Part shown: one piece after another, positions 27,543 through 37,496 of the stretch
Numbering within the stretch: the stretch's first letter is position 1
Layout of the letters: each line of letters opens with the position of its first letter
Source: UBA6059 sp040219045
Lineage (GTDB): Bacteria; Bacteroidota; Bacteroidia; Cytophagales; Cyclobacteriaceae
DNA length: 64,000 nucleotides
Assembly: GCA_965229505.1 (NCBI GenBank)
Contig: OZ245881.1
Span: forward strand, 682,001 to 746,000
Direction of reading: 5' to 3'
The notes under the pieces: generated by a model
Seen by the model: only the letters and a program-made list of their open reading frames with translations
Told to the model about the DNA's origin: nothing
Database searches by the model: none
Position numbers and translations under genes: made by a program

Positions 27543-28175
27543 TTAGGGTGATCGCCAAAGCGACCACCCCATGCCGATTGTCCATACAGCAGAGCCAAAA
27601 ATAAATATGCTGAATCCCGTTACGGTAGTGAAGATATACCCTAGAAACACTGAAGATACAGCGACTAAAACGAGAGCAATACCAAGATAGGCCAGCCAGG
27701 CAGCAAACTTTTTGGTCATCAGAATAGCTATTGACCAGCACAGCGTACTGATCGCTACAGCGGTCATGTATATGTAATCGTTCGCCAGATTGAAGGCATG
27801 ACTGTACTTGAATACAGGCTTTAGGCTAGCGATCATCTCCTCTGATGCACCGGCGTAGCTTTGTGCCAATTGGGTTATGACCAGCCCGTTCAAAGTCGCC
27901 GCAATCATGACGGCCACCAGCCCGAACAGCATGAACGAGAAAGCAATCCTTGACAAAAAACTGGATTCATCAAGCCTGTTCATAATCCCCCAGTAACCAT
28001 ACGCGGCAAAAGGAATAGACAATATGCCAATGCTATGAGCGATCATTCCGATAGTAGCAATTTGCAGCAGGTGATCAAAGTCTCCGCCTACCGGATGAAG
28101 CACCATGGTCGTGACGATCAAGACCGAACTGATCATTAGTGACAGTCCGGTATTTCTTTCATCTTTTGAGTTCAT
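27543..28175 (-). CDS. Polytopic membrane protein of unknown function
   Basis: 210 residues with about six hydrophobic segments (near 12-30, 42-63, 77-99, 127-145, 148-176, 180-203). The loops are short, with conserved-looking HPVGGDFDHLL and NDYIYMTAVAISTLCWSIA stretches. No channel or transporter signature is recognised; it resembles small DUF4386-like membrane proteins. It lies 63 bp downstream of a Crp/Fnr gene on the same strand and is probably cotranscribed and controlled by it. Confidence 0.72.
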   Translation of the reverse strand: MNSKDERNTGLSLMISSVLIVTTMVLHPVGGDFDHLLQIATIGMIAHSIGILSIPFAAYGYWGIMNRLDESSFLSRIAFSFMLFGLVAVMIAATLNGLVITQLAQSYAGASEEMIASLKPVFKYSHAFNLANDYIYMTAVAISTLCWSIAILMTKKFAAWLAYLGIALVLVAVSSVFLGYIFTTVTGFSIFIFGSAVWTIGMGWSLWRSP

Positions 28176-28238
28176 GAGATTCAGGTTTGATTCACAACAA
28201 ACCTAGTGCCCCGACTTCAGAAAACTTCTTGATCCAAA

Positions 28239-28811
28239 TCAAGAAAGGGAGGAGATACGCTTGCGCACCCTGCTCAGAGTCTCAGGTGTCATGCCAAGAT
28301 AGGAGGCGATATGCTTTAGCGGAAAAGCAGTTAATAAGGCAGGGTGGTTTTCTAAGACTTCCAGATATCGTTGCTCTGGTTTGGCGTTTGGGTCAAAGGC
28401 CATGTGTTGGCCCTTCTCAAGTATTTTTCCAAGCTGGAAATAAACCTGAGATGTGCCCATTAGGTCATGCAGGTGATGCACAGAGATACTGGATGTCTTA
28501 GACGCTCCGAATGCCTCAATCCTATACCTGGCCGGCTTTCGCCCGGTGAAGCTCGTATGATCAAGGAACCAACTGCCTGCCGTAAACAGGCCGTGGTTCA
28601 CTTCATCAACATTGTCGTTTTTATGGTATTGTCGTACACTTCCCTGCTCAAGGAACCAAAACCGATCGCAGATTTCACCAATCTCCAGAAGGACTTCACC
28701 TGCCTTGTGGCTCATCGTTTCAAACTTTCCCATAATAGTCTCGAGCTCTTCTTTAGAGAAGTGGCCAATGGACCGCAGCGATTTCAAGAGCATATCAGAC
28801 ATAAGGGACAT
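28239..28811 (-). CDS. Crp/Fnr family transcriptional regulator
   Basis: 190 residues. A cNMP-like barrel (SHKAGEVLLEIGEICDRFWFLEQGSVRQY) is followed by the dimer helix and a C-terminal HTH (LKHIASYLGMTPETLSRVRKRI), the same architecture as the two upstream Crp/Fnr proteins. The membrane protein gene at 27543 follows 63 bp downstream. Effector unknown. Confidence 0.9.
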   Translation of the reverse strand: MSLMSDMLLKSLRSIGHFSKEELETIMGKFETMSHKAGEVLLEIGEICDRFWFLEQGSVRQYHKNDNVDEVNHGLFTAGSWFLDHTSFTGRKPARYRIEAFGASKTSSISVHHLHDLMGTSQVYFQLGKILEKGQHMAFDPNAKPEQRYLEVLENHPALLTAFPLKHIASYLGMTPETLSRVRKRISSLS

Positions 28812-28895
28812 ATTAGAACCAGTTCAAGTTTAGAAACAATAATCGAGTCTTAAAAACCAGGTGAAGTCCTTCCGGGATGGTCAGCGTCTGGCTGG

Positions 28896-30797
28896 CTACT
28901 CATTCATAGCCGTTTCGCCTTGCAACAGACCAGCCATCTCTATCAGCCGGATCATCTCACTTCGGTATCCGAAGGCATCCTCACCCCTGGCTTCTTTTGC
29001 CCAATCAAGCACAGTAGCAAAATTCGCATCACCTGCATACTCAGACTGACGCAGCAGCATCCCAAAAGCGGCAACAGTCGAAGACCATCGGATGTTGTCG
29101 GTACTTTTCTCAAAACCGGCACTCTTGGCAGTCACCACCTCACTAATCAACTCGCTGGTATCTCCATCAGGCGCTTTGTACCGAACCTTCACTGTCATCC
29201 ACTCACCTACAGACTTACCAGATTTGGTAGGTGTGGTTTGCTGATATTTGAGCGGGTCTACTGAGAGTGCCTTACGCTCCACCCCTACAGGAATAATCTC
29301 ATACAGCGCAGTGACCGTATGTCCCGCACCCAGCTCACCTGCATCCTTCTTGTCATTATTGAAGTCTTCCTTGTTCAGCTTTCGGTTTTCATAGCCGATC
29401 AATCTATAGGCCTGTACCTCAGCCGGATTAAACTCCACTTGTATCTTCACATCCTTTGCGATAGTGAATAGTGTGCCTCCAAATTCGGATACGAGCACCT
29501 TCTTAGCCTCCATCATATTGTCGATGTAGGCGTAGTTGCCATTGCCTTTATCAGCCAGTATCTCCATTTTGGAGTCTTTGTAGTTGCCCATCCCGAAACC
29601 GAGCACGGTAAGAAACACACCCGCCTCTCGCTTCTGCTCGATGAGCCGCTCCATGTCCGCATTGCTGGACACACCTGTGTTGAAGTCACCATCAGTGGCA
29701 AGGATCACGCGGTTGTTGCCGCCTTCGATGAAATTGTCTACCGCGATCTTATAAGCCAGCTCTATACCAGCCCCACCAGCAGTCGAGCCACCAGCTTTGA
29801 GGTCATCGATAGCCTTGAGGATCGTCGCTTTATCTTCACCTGAAGTTGATGGAAGCACCATGCCAGCCGCACCTGCATAGACCACTATCGCAACGCGATC
29901 CTCATCTCTGAGCTCCTGCACGAGCATCTTGTAAGCCGACTTCAGCAACGGTAGCTTGTTGGGCTGGTTCATCGAGCCGGATACATCCAGCAGGAAGACA
30001 ATGTTGGAAGCTGGCAGCTGATCTTTCTCGATTTCCTTGCCTTTGATACCTACTTGCACCAGCTGATGTTTGGGATTCCAGGGTGCCGGGATGGTCTCGG
30101 TATTGATCATCAGCGGCTTGTCATCCTGAGGCGCATGATAGGCATAGTTGAAGTAATTGATCATCTCCTCTATGCGCACAGCATCCTTTGGCGGTAGCTG
30201 ACCCTGATTGATAAACCGTCGCATGTTGCTATAGGAAGCTGCGTCCACATCTATCGAAAACGTGCTGAGTGGCTCATCCTGAGGTCGGTGGAATATATTC
30301 TCATGGATAGTCGCATACTCTTCCGTATTGTAATTGGGGTATTGTGCATCATGCGGAGCTACGTACATCATCTTACCATGAGCAATCCCCGTTGCATTCA
30401 TCCGATCCATTCGCACATGCGGCATGTCCATCGCGACTACTTCTTCCAGCACCACTTCCTCAGCTACGGGCTGCTCTCTTCGCGGTAGCATATATCGCAA
30501 GCTGATCTCCAGCTCATGCTGATGATTGATCGCCACGCGCTTGCGCTGATAGCCCTTCTTCTCGATGGTCAATACCTGATTGCCGCGCTGTGCCACTATC
30601 GCGAATGCACCCTGAGCATCTGAGATGGCCTGTCTGCCGGCCGCTTCCAGTTTGACCACCACCCCGGCGATGGGAGCCTTGGTCTGCTCGTCAAGGATGG
30701 TGCCCGTTACCTTCCAGCCATCCGCTACCGCAAATGATGAAAGTACCAGTGTAACAAAAGCGGCCAGAAAGGTGAGTAATGTGATGTGCTTTTTCAT
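28896..30797 (-). CDS. YfbK-type VWA domain protein with carboxypeptidase-regulatory-like domain
   Basis: 633 residues from the ATG at 30797; upstream in-frame codons belong to the leader. A signal peptide is followed by a CarboxypepD_reg-like domain (TGTILDEQTKAPIAGVVVKL, about 28-100), the VWA-associated N-terminal domain (STFSIDVDAASYSNMRRF), and a VWA domain whose MIDAS reads FLLDVSGSM near 265-275 with TDGDFNTG later. The C-terminal domain is DUF3520-like, ending WAKEARGEDAFGYRSEMIRL. It is probably envelope-located. It is divergent from the sigma/anti-sigma pair, an association repeated in many Bacteroidota. Confidence 0.85.
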   Translation of the reverse strand: MKKHITLLTFLAAFVTLVLSSFAVADGWKVTGTILDEQTKAPIAGVVVKLEAAGRQAISDAQGAFAIVAQRGNQVLTIEKKGYQRKRVAINHQHELEISLRYMLPRREQPVAEEVVLEEVVAMDMPHVRMDRMNATGIAHGKMMYVAPHDAQYPNYNTEEYATIHENIFHRPQDEPLSTFSIDVDAASYSNMRRFINQGQLPPKDAVRIEEMINYFNYAYHAPQDDKPLMINTETIPAPWNPKHQLVQVGIKGKEIEKDQLPASNIVFLLDVSGSMNQPNKLPLLKSAYKMLVQELRDEDRVAIVVYAGAAGMVLPSTSGEDKATILKAIDDLKAGGSTAGGAGIELAYKIAVDNFIEGGNNRVILATDGDFNTGVSSNADMERLIEQKREAGVFLTVLGFGMGNYKDSKMEILADKGNGNYAYIDNMMEAKKVLVSEFGGTLFTIAKDVKIQVEFNPAEVQAYRLIGYENRKLNKEDFNNDKKDAGELGAGHTVTALYEIIPVGVERKALSVDPLKYQQTTPTKSGKSVGEWMTVKVRYKAPDGDTSELISEVVTAKSAGFEKSTDNIRWSSTVAAFGMLLRQSEYAGDANFATVLDWAKEARGEDAFGYRSEMIRLIEMAGLLQGETAMNE

Positions 30798-31326
30798 ATC
30801 CGTATCGTTTAAGTTTCGTCTTTGTGATAGGGATGCAGTCCTACCGGAAATTCCATAAATACTGCACATAAAAAAATAGAACACAGCTTAAGCATCTGAT
30901 TTTCAATTGACAATGAAGGGTATGAAATTCCTTTTAAGTATCGGAATCACAGATAATAATTGACAACCCGTCACAAATTGAAGGACAGCATGGCCTTGTT
31001 CATTTTAGAAATTTCAAGCTTGAAAACGGATCAGAAACAAAAACTGTTTGAGAACAAAAGCAAGGGATTAATACTGAATATATTTTCCTCGCTATTCATT
31101 TATTTGAGAGCTAAGAAATCTCTGAAACCGCTCATTTGCTTTGTTCGAGTTTTTTTGTTTCCCGATTTCAATCTTGAAATTTTGAATAAAAATGAACACA
31201 GCCTTGAGTTTTTTGCTTCTTTTGGGGTCAAGCCAAAAAGAAGGGATAGCAATGGAAACACCACAGAGAATCATAGCTTGTACAAAAGCATAGATTCATG
31301 CAACTGAACAAAGCATACCAACCCTA
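30798..31326. other. 529-bp divergent regulatory gap
   Basis: The gap lies between the VWA gene and the sigma-factor gene. It contains a CCTACCGG octamer (30840-30847) and an AT-rich stretch (30900-31250). A TTG-started 115-codon frame at 30960-31307 lacks any motif and is probably chance. Promoters for both directions must lie here, but I cannot place them with confidence. Confidence 0.4.
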
Positions 31327-31881
31327 GTGAAACTCACCTCTGACAAATCAGACGAATGGGTATTCGATCGCTATGCGAGCACTAGCGAAAAACACTGGCT
31401 ATCCGTCCTCTTTGACCGCTATCGGTTAATGGTATTCGGAGTATGCTGCAAATACCTCAAGTCAGCCGAGCAGGCAAGTGACGCTACCATGGACATCTTT
31501 GAAAAGCTGCTGACCCAGTCACAAAAAGGAGGCGTGAAAAACTTCAAGGTCTGGTTATTCGTGCTAACCAAGAACCACTGCCTGATGATACTAAGAAAAA
31601 AATCACCCGAATTCACGAATGTGGAGGACACATTTGTGGAATCTGACCATATCTGGCATCCTATGGAAGAAGGTGATGAGGAGGAACGTCAGGCGCGTCT
31701 TGATGAGTGTCTAAAAAAACTGTCGGAAGACCAACTCAGCTGTATCAAGGGCTTTTTCTATGAGAAGCTACCTTATCAGGAACTGGCGCGACGACTTTCG
31801 CTGGAGATGAAGAAAGTGAAGAGTAATATTCAAAATGGAAAGCGAAATCTGAAACTTTGTATGGAGCGGTACCATGAGTAA
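31327..31881 (+). CDS. ECF-type sigma-70 family RNA polymerase sigma factor
   Basis: 184 residues from a GTG start. Region 2 appears as FDRYRLMVFGVCCKYLKSAEQASDATMDIFEKL, region 4 as DECLKKLSEDQLSCIKGFFYEKLPYQELARRL with an HTH-like end. The order and length fit ECF factors. The stop overlaps the next gene, an anti-sigma-like protein, by eight bases. Divergent to a VWA gene, so the pair probably controls that locus and itself. The target promoter is not identifiable. Confidence 0.88.
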   Translation: MKLTSDKSDEWVFDRYASTSEKHWLSVLFDRYRLMVFGVCCKYLKSAEQASDATMDIFEKLLTQSQKGGVKNFKVWLFVLTKNHCLMILRKKSPEFTNVEDTFVESDHIWHPMEEGDEEERQARLDECLKKLSEDQLSCIKGFFYEKLPYQELARRLSLEMKKVKSNIQNGKRNLKLCMERYHE

Positions 31882-32881
31882 GCAGAACGAACATATCAGC
31901 GAAGAGGCGATGCAGCGCTATCTCAATGGGGAGATGGATGCTAGGGAGCAGCATGCCTTGGAGCAGCAGCTTGAGAATGATCGGTTCGCCTATGCCGCTA
32001 TGGAAGGTCTTGAGGAACTCAGTCAGGCGGAGGTCGCCAGAGAACTGCAAAAACTGCAGATGGAAGCCACCGAGGTGGACCAGAGCTTAGGCTGGATGAA
32101 GATCGCAGCAGCAGTAACCATCGCGCTGATGGCAGGACTTGGGATCTGGTATTTCGGAAAAACAGATTCACCGACACAAATAGCTTATGAAGAGGCTCCT
32201 GTAAACGAAAAGAAGCAACAAATACCCCCCACTATTCCCGAGTCAGTCACTGCAATACCCGAAACTTCCCCCGAAGCTATAGCCGAAGTGCCGGAAGAAG
32301 AGAATAAAGAAACGCAACTCGATGAGCCGGCAGTCGCGGAGGTTCCCACACTTGCTGAAGTAGAGCACATTGACACACCATTGCAAAAGCCCGCAGAGGA
32401 GCTACCCACTCTCCGCAATGAGGTAGCGGTAACTCTCGAAGAAAACAGGACAAGACTGGATGAGGAGATCGTACTGGAAGAAACCGTCGCAGAAGATATC
32501 GTCTTTGAAGATCAGGTAGCCCAGGACTTTGAGATGGCTAGTGGTGCAGCTGCAGGTCAGCAGATCAGCCGAGCCGCTCCGGCAGCCAAGTCCATGGCTC
32601 GTCAAAGCTTCAGCGCCAACACCCCACATCCTTTCGATGGACTCAAAGCTTACCAGGACTACCTTACTGATAGCTTGCGTTATACCTCTGAGATGGAAGT
32701 GGGCATAGTGACCCTTCGCTTCACCATCAGTCAGGATGGCACACCTATTGATATCCAGGTCATCAATGGTCTGAACGAGCCAGCTGATGCTGAGGCCATT
32801 CGCCTGGTCATAGAGGGACCAAAGTGGTCTGGAAGTGTAGGTGTGCCGACGACTTTGAGTGTGCCGGTAAAACCGGAATAG
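31874..32881 (+). CDS. Anti-sigma-like membrane protein with TonB C-terminal-like domain
   Basis: 335 residues. The cytosolic N-terminus (ISEEAMQRYLNGEMDAREQHALEQQL) looks like an anti-sigma zinc-finger-less helix bundle, and a membrane helix follows near 74-92 (KIAAAVTIALMAGLGIWYFG). A Pro/Glu-rich periplasmic linker (about 95-235) leads to a C-terminal domain (HPFDGLKAYQDYLTDSLRY, VTLRFTISQDGTPIDIQVING) matching TonB C-terminal repeats. The design would pass an envelope signal to the sigma factor encoded eight bases upstream by overlap. Signal unknown. Confidence 0.75.
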   Translation: MSKQNEHISEEAMQRYLNGEMDAREQHALEQQLENDRFAYAAMEGLEELSQAEVARELQKLQMEATEVDQSLGWMKIAAAVTIALMAGLGIWYFGKTDSPTQIAYEEAPVNEKKQQIPPTIPESVTAIPETSPEAIAEVPEEENKETQLDEPAVAEVPTLAEVEHIDTPLQKPAEELPTLRNEVAVTLEENRTRLDEEIVLEETVAEDIVFEDQVAQDFEMASGAAAGQQISRAAPAAKSMARQSFSANTPHPFDGLKAYQDYLTDSLRYTSEMEVGIVTLRFTISQDGTPIDIQVINGLNEPADAEAIRLVIEGPKWSGSVGVPTTLSVPVKPE

Positions 32882-33048
32882 ATATAAACTAGCGTATAAA
32901 TATATGTCCGAAGAACTTCTTTCTTCTAAAAATCTAATACCATCTTTGTAAGGTTATATTTTAACAAAAAAAATACTCATTTTTAGGTATTGTTCACCTT
33001 TACAAAATGTCATAAGTTCACTCTTACTAGAATCAAAAAAGAGAGCCT

Positions 33049-33831
33049 ATGAAATTTTATCTTCTGTCAATTTTCCTACTATTACTTACCAACACCTCCA
33101 TATGTCAAATAAATGAGGGAGATCTAGTTGAGTTAACCAAAGAAATTAAGGTAATCGGAGAGCCGGAAATGTATATCACTGCAGTTTCAAGTGATCATGC
33201 AGCCAAATATCTCGGTAAATACACCTATAAGGTTGTATCAATAGAAGATGATAAAGTGAAATTACTCGCCCTAAATTTTAAAACCCCAAAATCAACCGAG
33301 AGAAAAAATAATCCTGATAAGGTCTATATGAGTGATATTTACAATAACAAGATTTACACTATCGCCAAAACCGCCTTTGTAGCATATGCAACCAAAGCTA
33401 AAACTGAGAAAAGTGAACGACTAACGTTAGGCATTCTGACTCTACCCTATAAAGCACGTTCGAATGGAGATGGGATATCTTTCGATACGGAGTTCAGCCT
33501 AAATACCACAGTAAACTTGCGATTACATAATGGTTACAAAAATGCCTATTCGATAAATGCTCTTCTCGGATCTGGAATTGGAAATGTAGGACTGAACACC
33601 AGTAATGCCGCAGGACTTGATCAAAATGAAGCAATTGATGCAGCTACATTATCCTTTCTCACGGGACTTATGTATGAGTATGACAGGGTTCAAATCGGTC
33701 TCTACGTTGGATGGGATTATATCAATAATCAAGACGTCTATAAATGGGATGGAAATGGAAAAATGTGGTTTGGTTTGGGTATCGGTTATGGCATTTTCGG
33801 CATAGCAAAAGAGGAAATGAAAAACAAATGA
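33049..33831 (+). CDS. Exported protein of unknown function, barrel-like C-terminus
   Basis: 260 residues. The signal peptide (to about 19, TSICQ) precedes a small beta-rich domain with a YKVVSIEDDKVKLLALNF strand. The C-terminal half alternates Gly-rich strands (TLGILTLPYKARS, NAYSINALLGSGIGNVGL, RVQIGLYVGWDYINN, MWFGLGIGYGIFGI), suggesting an outer-membrane barrel. Not recognised further. Confidence 0.6.
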   Translation: MKFYLLSIFLLLLTNTSICQINEGDLVELTKEIKVIGEPEMYITAVSSDHAAKYLGKYTYKVVSIEDDKVKLLALNFKTPKSTERKNNPDKVYMSDIYNNKIYTIAKTAFVAYATKAKTEKSERLTLGILTLPYKARSNGDGISFDTEFSLNTTVNLRLHNGYKNAYSINALLGSGIGNVGLNTSNAAGLDQNEAIDAATLSFLTGLMYEYDRVQIGLYVGWDYINNQDVYKWDGNGKMWFGLGIGYGIFGIAKEEMKNK

Positions 33832-34079
33832 TTTTACGATCCATGAAGCAACTTCTGCTAATACCTGTTTGCAAAGATTCGTAAAAGTTATTTTTGTTCA
33901 GAAAATTTCACACTGTATTGGTTATTATATGCACCTCGCTGCGACTGCTTGTCTGATTGCCTTGAATTGTGCCTATCCTCTTAGCAGTAACCACTCTTGA
34001 ATAACCAAGTGCCTATTTTTTACGTGATTGCCAATATTGATTTACATTGAGCCTTGTATCTATCATCAGAGCATACCTC

Positions 34080-34403
34080 ATGAAAAAAAAGACAGAAAAA
34101 CCATCACCTGAAGCGAAAGCGCTTTCGCTCTTTTTCATGGCCTACAAAACGAAAGACCCTGTCTATAAAGAGAAAGCCAAGTACATTAACCGGCAGTGGG
34201 ATTTATTGCAAGTCGGTGAGCTAAGTAGAAATCGATACGCCAAAGAGGTGCAAAAAATGATAGACGCGTATGGTGGCTATGCGGCAGTGGTAGAGAAGAC
34301 CGTGAAGTATTATATTGAAAAAACGGGTGAATGGAAACTGGAAGGTGACGACCAATATTGCCAGGATGCTCAGCAAATTGCTGATAAGATCCTGAAGAAG
34401 TAG
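34080..34403 (+). CDS. Small protein of unknown function
   Basis: 107 residues from the ATG at 34080; an in-frame TTG 11 codons upstream is possible. Highly charged and helical (PSPEAKALSLFFMAYKTKDPVYKEKAKYI, then NRYAKEVQKMIDAYGGYAAVVEKTVKYYIE). No signal or membrane helix, and no domain recognised. The 34497 lipoprotein gene follows on the same strand. Confidence 0.5.
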   Translation: MKKKTEKPSPEAKALSLFFMAYKTKDPVYKEKAKYINRQWDLLQVGELSRNRYAKEVQKMIDAYGGYAAVVEKTVKYYIEKTGEWKLEGDDQYCQDAQQIADKILKK

Positions 34404-34496
34404 CTATTGAACTATCTGATATCAAAACGGTCAACCCTACTATCATTTTCGTAAGGGTAATTCGTTACCTCCCTGTAACATAACCAAAGACATAAG

Positions 34497-35450
34497 ATGA
34501 TCAGACAATCAATGTTATGGATAATCATTGCTGCCCTATTCTCGCTTGGGTGCTCCTCGGATGAAGGCGAAGAACCCAAAGTAATGGATCCTGGGGGCGT
34601 CACCGACCCAATACGATACAATGCACAGGTCTTTGATGCCTATGACCGCACTCGAAATATCGCCTATGGGCAGAATACGACTCAAGGTGGCGTAGAGCAG
34701 GAGTTGAGCTTTGACTTCTATGAACCGGCCAATGACACTGCTACTTTACGACCGTTATTAGTCTATGCATTTGGAGGTGGCTTTGTAACAGGGGATAAGC
34801 AAGAAGCATTGATCAGCGCACCCTTCTTTGCTCAGTCCGGTTATGTGATTGCGGCGATCGACTACCGGCTCATCGATATTGAAGACACCCCTCAGTCACG
34901 TACCAGGGCAGTGTATGATGCAGCGAGTGATATGAAGGCCGCAGTAAGGTTTCTCAAGCAAAATTCTAATGAGTATGGTATTGATACCACGAACATATAT
35001 GTAGGTGGATATTCCGCAGGTGCGTTTACTGCACTGCAGTACGCCTACCTCACGGACCTGGAGGATATCGCTTCTATCAGTTCGGTTTTGCTAGAGTATA
35101 TAGAGTCGAGAGGTGGGATGCCAGGCAATAGTGGGAATCCCGGCACCTCGACAGCAGTCAAAGGGGTCTTTAACTTTGCAGGTGCCATGCTTAGTGCTGA
35201 CTTTATTGATGCAGATGAGCCCATCCTTTTTAGCATCCACGGTACTAATGATGACGTAGTGCCATTCGACACTGGAGAAGCCAATGAGTCAGGTGTCATA
35301 ACAGAGGGCTCTAACCTGCTACATCAGCGTGCTGATGCCATCGGGCTGGAGAATCAACTTATTGCGGTAGCTGGTGGCGGTCACAGCGCTCCCCTCATAT
35401 GTTCCGATTGCTTAGTAGAGCTGAGGAGTTTCATGTTTGAGCGCTTGTAA
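34497..35450 (+). CDS. Alpha/beta hydrolase lipoprotein (carboxylesterase-like)
   Basis: 317 residues with a lipobox (LGCS, Cys19). The catalytic features are the oxyanion-type loop YAFGGGFVTGDKQEA (about 89-103), the nucleophile elbow GGYSAGAFTAL (Ser173), an acidic residue in HGTNDDVVPFDTG, and a late GGGHSAP histidine. The pattern fits hormone-sensitive-lipase-like or carboxylesterase families that hydrolyse small acyl esters at the cell surface. Substrate unknown. Confidence 0.85.
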   Translation: MIRQSMLWIIIAALFSLGCSSDEGEEPKVMDPGGVTDPIRYNAQVFDAYDRTRNIAYGQNTTQGGVEQELSFDFYEPANDTATLRPLLVYAFGGGFVTGDKQEALISAPFFAQSGYVIAAIDYRLIDIEDTPQSRTRAVYDAASDMKAAVRFLKQNSNEYGIDTTNIYVGGYSAGAFTALQYAYLTDLEDIASISSVLLEYIESRGGMPGNSGNPGTSTAVKGVFNFAGAMLSADFIDADEPILFSIHGTNDDVVPFDTGEANESGVITEGSNLLHQRADAIGLENQLIAVAGGGHSAPLICSDCLVELRSFMFERL

Positions 35451-35594
35451 CAAACGATTAAGGCTAGAACTTCACCAAATGCAGGGTTAATCCTCCTTTA
35501 TAAAACGATGAAATTCTTATCAGCCGTCTGTATAGAATCGGAACCAACTGATCCTGGAATTTCGTTCGTTTGTATGTTAATTAAAATTATGACC

Positions 35595-36173
35595 ATGAAA
35601 AAAAGTCTACTTACACTAGCATCAATGCTACTTGTCGCACTTTGTGTGAATGCTCAAACATGGAAAATCGATCCTAACCATTCCAGCATAATGTTTAATG
35701 CAAAACATTCTGGTATTTCGTTTGTGAACGGAAGGTTTATGGAATTTGAAGCCACTGTGGAAGGTGGAACACCGGAGGATTTTACAGGAGCAAAAGTTAA
35801 TTTCACAGCTCAGGTCGGCAGTGTCAGTACTGGAGCCGAAGGTCGCGACAAGCACCTAAAAACTGATGATTTCTTCGACATGGAAAATCACCCTACCATC
35901 AGTTTTGTAAGTACTTCATTCACCAAGTCGGGTGATAATATGTACAAAGTAGTGGGCGATTTGACCATGAGGGGCAATACCAAAGAAGTAGAACTCACCG
36001 CGAATCATATCGGTTCAACCAAAGCCAGAAATGGCAGCAACAAGGTTGGTTTCCAGTTGACCGGAAGCGTTGATAGAAATGAATTCGGAGTATCAGGAGC
36101 ATCAGGGTCTGTTGCGCCAATTATCGAAATCCTCTGCAACATCGAAATGGCGGAGCAGAAAGCAGAAGAGTAG
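35595..36173 (+). CDS. YceI family exported lipocalin-like protein
   Basis: 192 residues from the ATG at 35595 (35589 also in frame); the extension upstream to 35508 is not signal-like. After the signal (to about 20, VNAQ), TWKIDPNHSSIMFNAKHSGI and GRDKHLKTDDFFDMENHPTISF are the YceI signature. GDLTMRGNTKEVELTA is conserved, and SGASGSVAPIIEILCNIEM ends the barrel. YceI proteins bind isoprenoid-like lipids in the periplasm. Ligand here unknown. Confidence 0.88.
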   Translation: MKKSLLTLASMLLVALCVNAQTWKIDPNHSSIMFNAKHSGISFVNGRFMEFEATVEGGTPEDFTGAKVNFTAQVGSVSTGAEGRDKHLKTDDFFDMENHPTISFVSTSFTKSGDNMYKVVGDLTMRGNTKEVELTANHIGSTKARNGSNKVGFQLTGSVDRNEFGVSGASGSVAPIIEILCNIEMAEQKAEE

Positions 36174-36277
36174 GCCAGACCAGGCAACAATCCTGATCAT
36201 GGTGCTCAAAGGGAGAACAGCATAATTGGCTGTATGCCAAAATGCTATGCACTTGTGCGTTTTCCCTATCTCTTTTC

Positions 36278-37264
36278 CTATGACCCACTCGACTCCTCCG
36301 GAGTAAATCGCTGCATGACATGCTCGACAGGCTCAATGGTCTGGAGGTATTGATAAATCGCTCGTAGGTCCTCCTCTTCCATCCTGGCATACATGGTCCA
36401 TGGCATCACGGACTGAAACTCACGTTCATTCACTTTGTGAGCCACGTAACCTTCCTTACCATAATACTTAAACCTTTCTACAAACTGATCCTCCGACCAG
36501 CTTCCAATACCAGATTGGTCAGGTGTGATATTGGCCGATATGACTACTCCAAAACCAGGCAGCTGAAACGGAAATCCACCGGCCATGTACTTTGACATTA
36601 TCGGGGCACCATTTTCCTGTGGTGTATGGCATTCGGTGCATCCGGCTGCATTGGTCATATACGCGCCATAGGCAATCACATCACTTTTGTCAGGGAGGGG
36701 TTGATGATCTGCAGGCTGAGGGATAGTATTGATTATAAAATTCATCGGGAAATCCGGTGTAGAGTTACCCACAGTATTATCAATTGGCTTAAGTGATCGT
36801 ATGTAAGCTATGATAGCATAGATATCCTCTTTGGCCATTTTGCCATATGCGCGGTACGGCATTACCGGGAATATAGCAGTACCCGACTTTGTAACACCCG
36901 AAGTAATGGCCCGATATAGTTCGGCATCACTCCAATCGCCGATTCCGCTAGACGTGATGTTCTTTGAAGTAAATACGCCTGGGAAACCAAATTTGTGATC
37001 AAAGACCTCTCCACCCTTCCCAAGTGTATTGTCAACGAGCGGCCCTGAAAATCGACTCCAGTCTCTCGTACTATGGCAGTCCATGCACACAGTGACGGTA
37101 TTGGCCAGGTATTCTCCTCTTGCCACCAGCTCTGGTGTGATTGGCACAGTCAGGTCTTCAGGTTTGTCAATATCAGGGAGTCCAAGCTTGACATAGCTCA
37201 TCGCACAAATCACCAAAAAAATCAAGAGGGCTATGACGAACCCGACAAATTTTAAAACTTTCAT
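36278..37264 (-). CDS. Diheme c-type cytochrome, membrane-anchored
   Basis: 328 residues with an N-terminal membrane anchor (KVLKFVGFVIALLIFLVICAM). Two heme-attachment motifs are visible: CMDCH (Cys60, Cys63, His64) and CTECH (Cys209, Cys212, His213). Each is followed by the FPG/IGSW-type loops (FGFPGVFTSKNITSSGIG; SANITPDQSGIGSW) of electron-transfer cytochromes associated with dehydrogenases. Probably a periplasmic electron carrier. No dehydrogenase partner is adjacent. Confidence 0.88.
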   Translation of the reverse strand: MKVLKFVGFVIALLIFLVICAMSYVKLGLPDIDKPEDLTVPITPELVARGEYLANTVTVCMDCHSTRDWSRFSGPLVDNTLGKGGEVFDHKFGFPGVFTSKNITSSGIGDWSDAELYRAITSGVTKSGTAIFPVMPYRAYGKMAKEDIYAIIAYIRSLKPIDNTVGNSTPDFPMNFIINTIPQPADHQPLPDKSDVIAYGAYMTNAAGCTECHTPQENGAPIMSKYMAGGFPFQLPGFGVVISANITPDQSGIGSWSEDQFVERFKYYGKEGYVAHKVNEREFQSVMPWTMYARMEEEDLRAIYQYLQTIEPVEHVMQRFTPEESSGS

Positions 37265-37496
37265 GTTTAAGCTGAGATTGTTGGAGATTCAATGTAAGAA
37301 TTATATTGAAAATTGTAAATCTCTGGTTGTGGTACGGCTACATGTAGGCTGATCAGGACAGCTGAGTCTCTCTTGATTAAACCACATAAAATGAAGGCCA
37401 ACTGTAACCTTTTCAAATTCCTTCAGTCTCTATACTCGGGCCAACGCCTTTTTTTATTGCTCATAATAACTACATTTAGGAATTAAATAGATTCCA

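Noticed and set aside
30960..31307. 115-codon TTG-started frame in the divergent gap
   Set aside because: Composition is lysine/phenylalanine-rich as expected from AT-rich DNA; no domain or coupling to the sigma gene.
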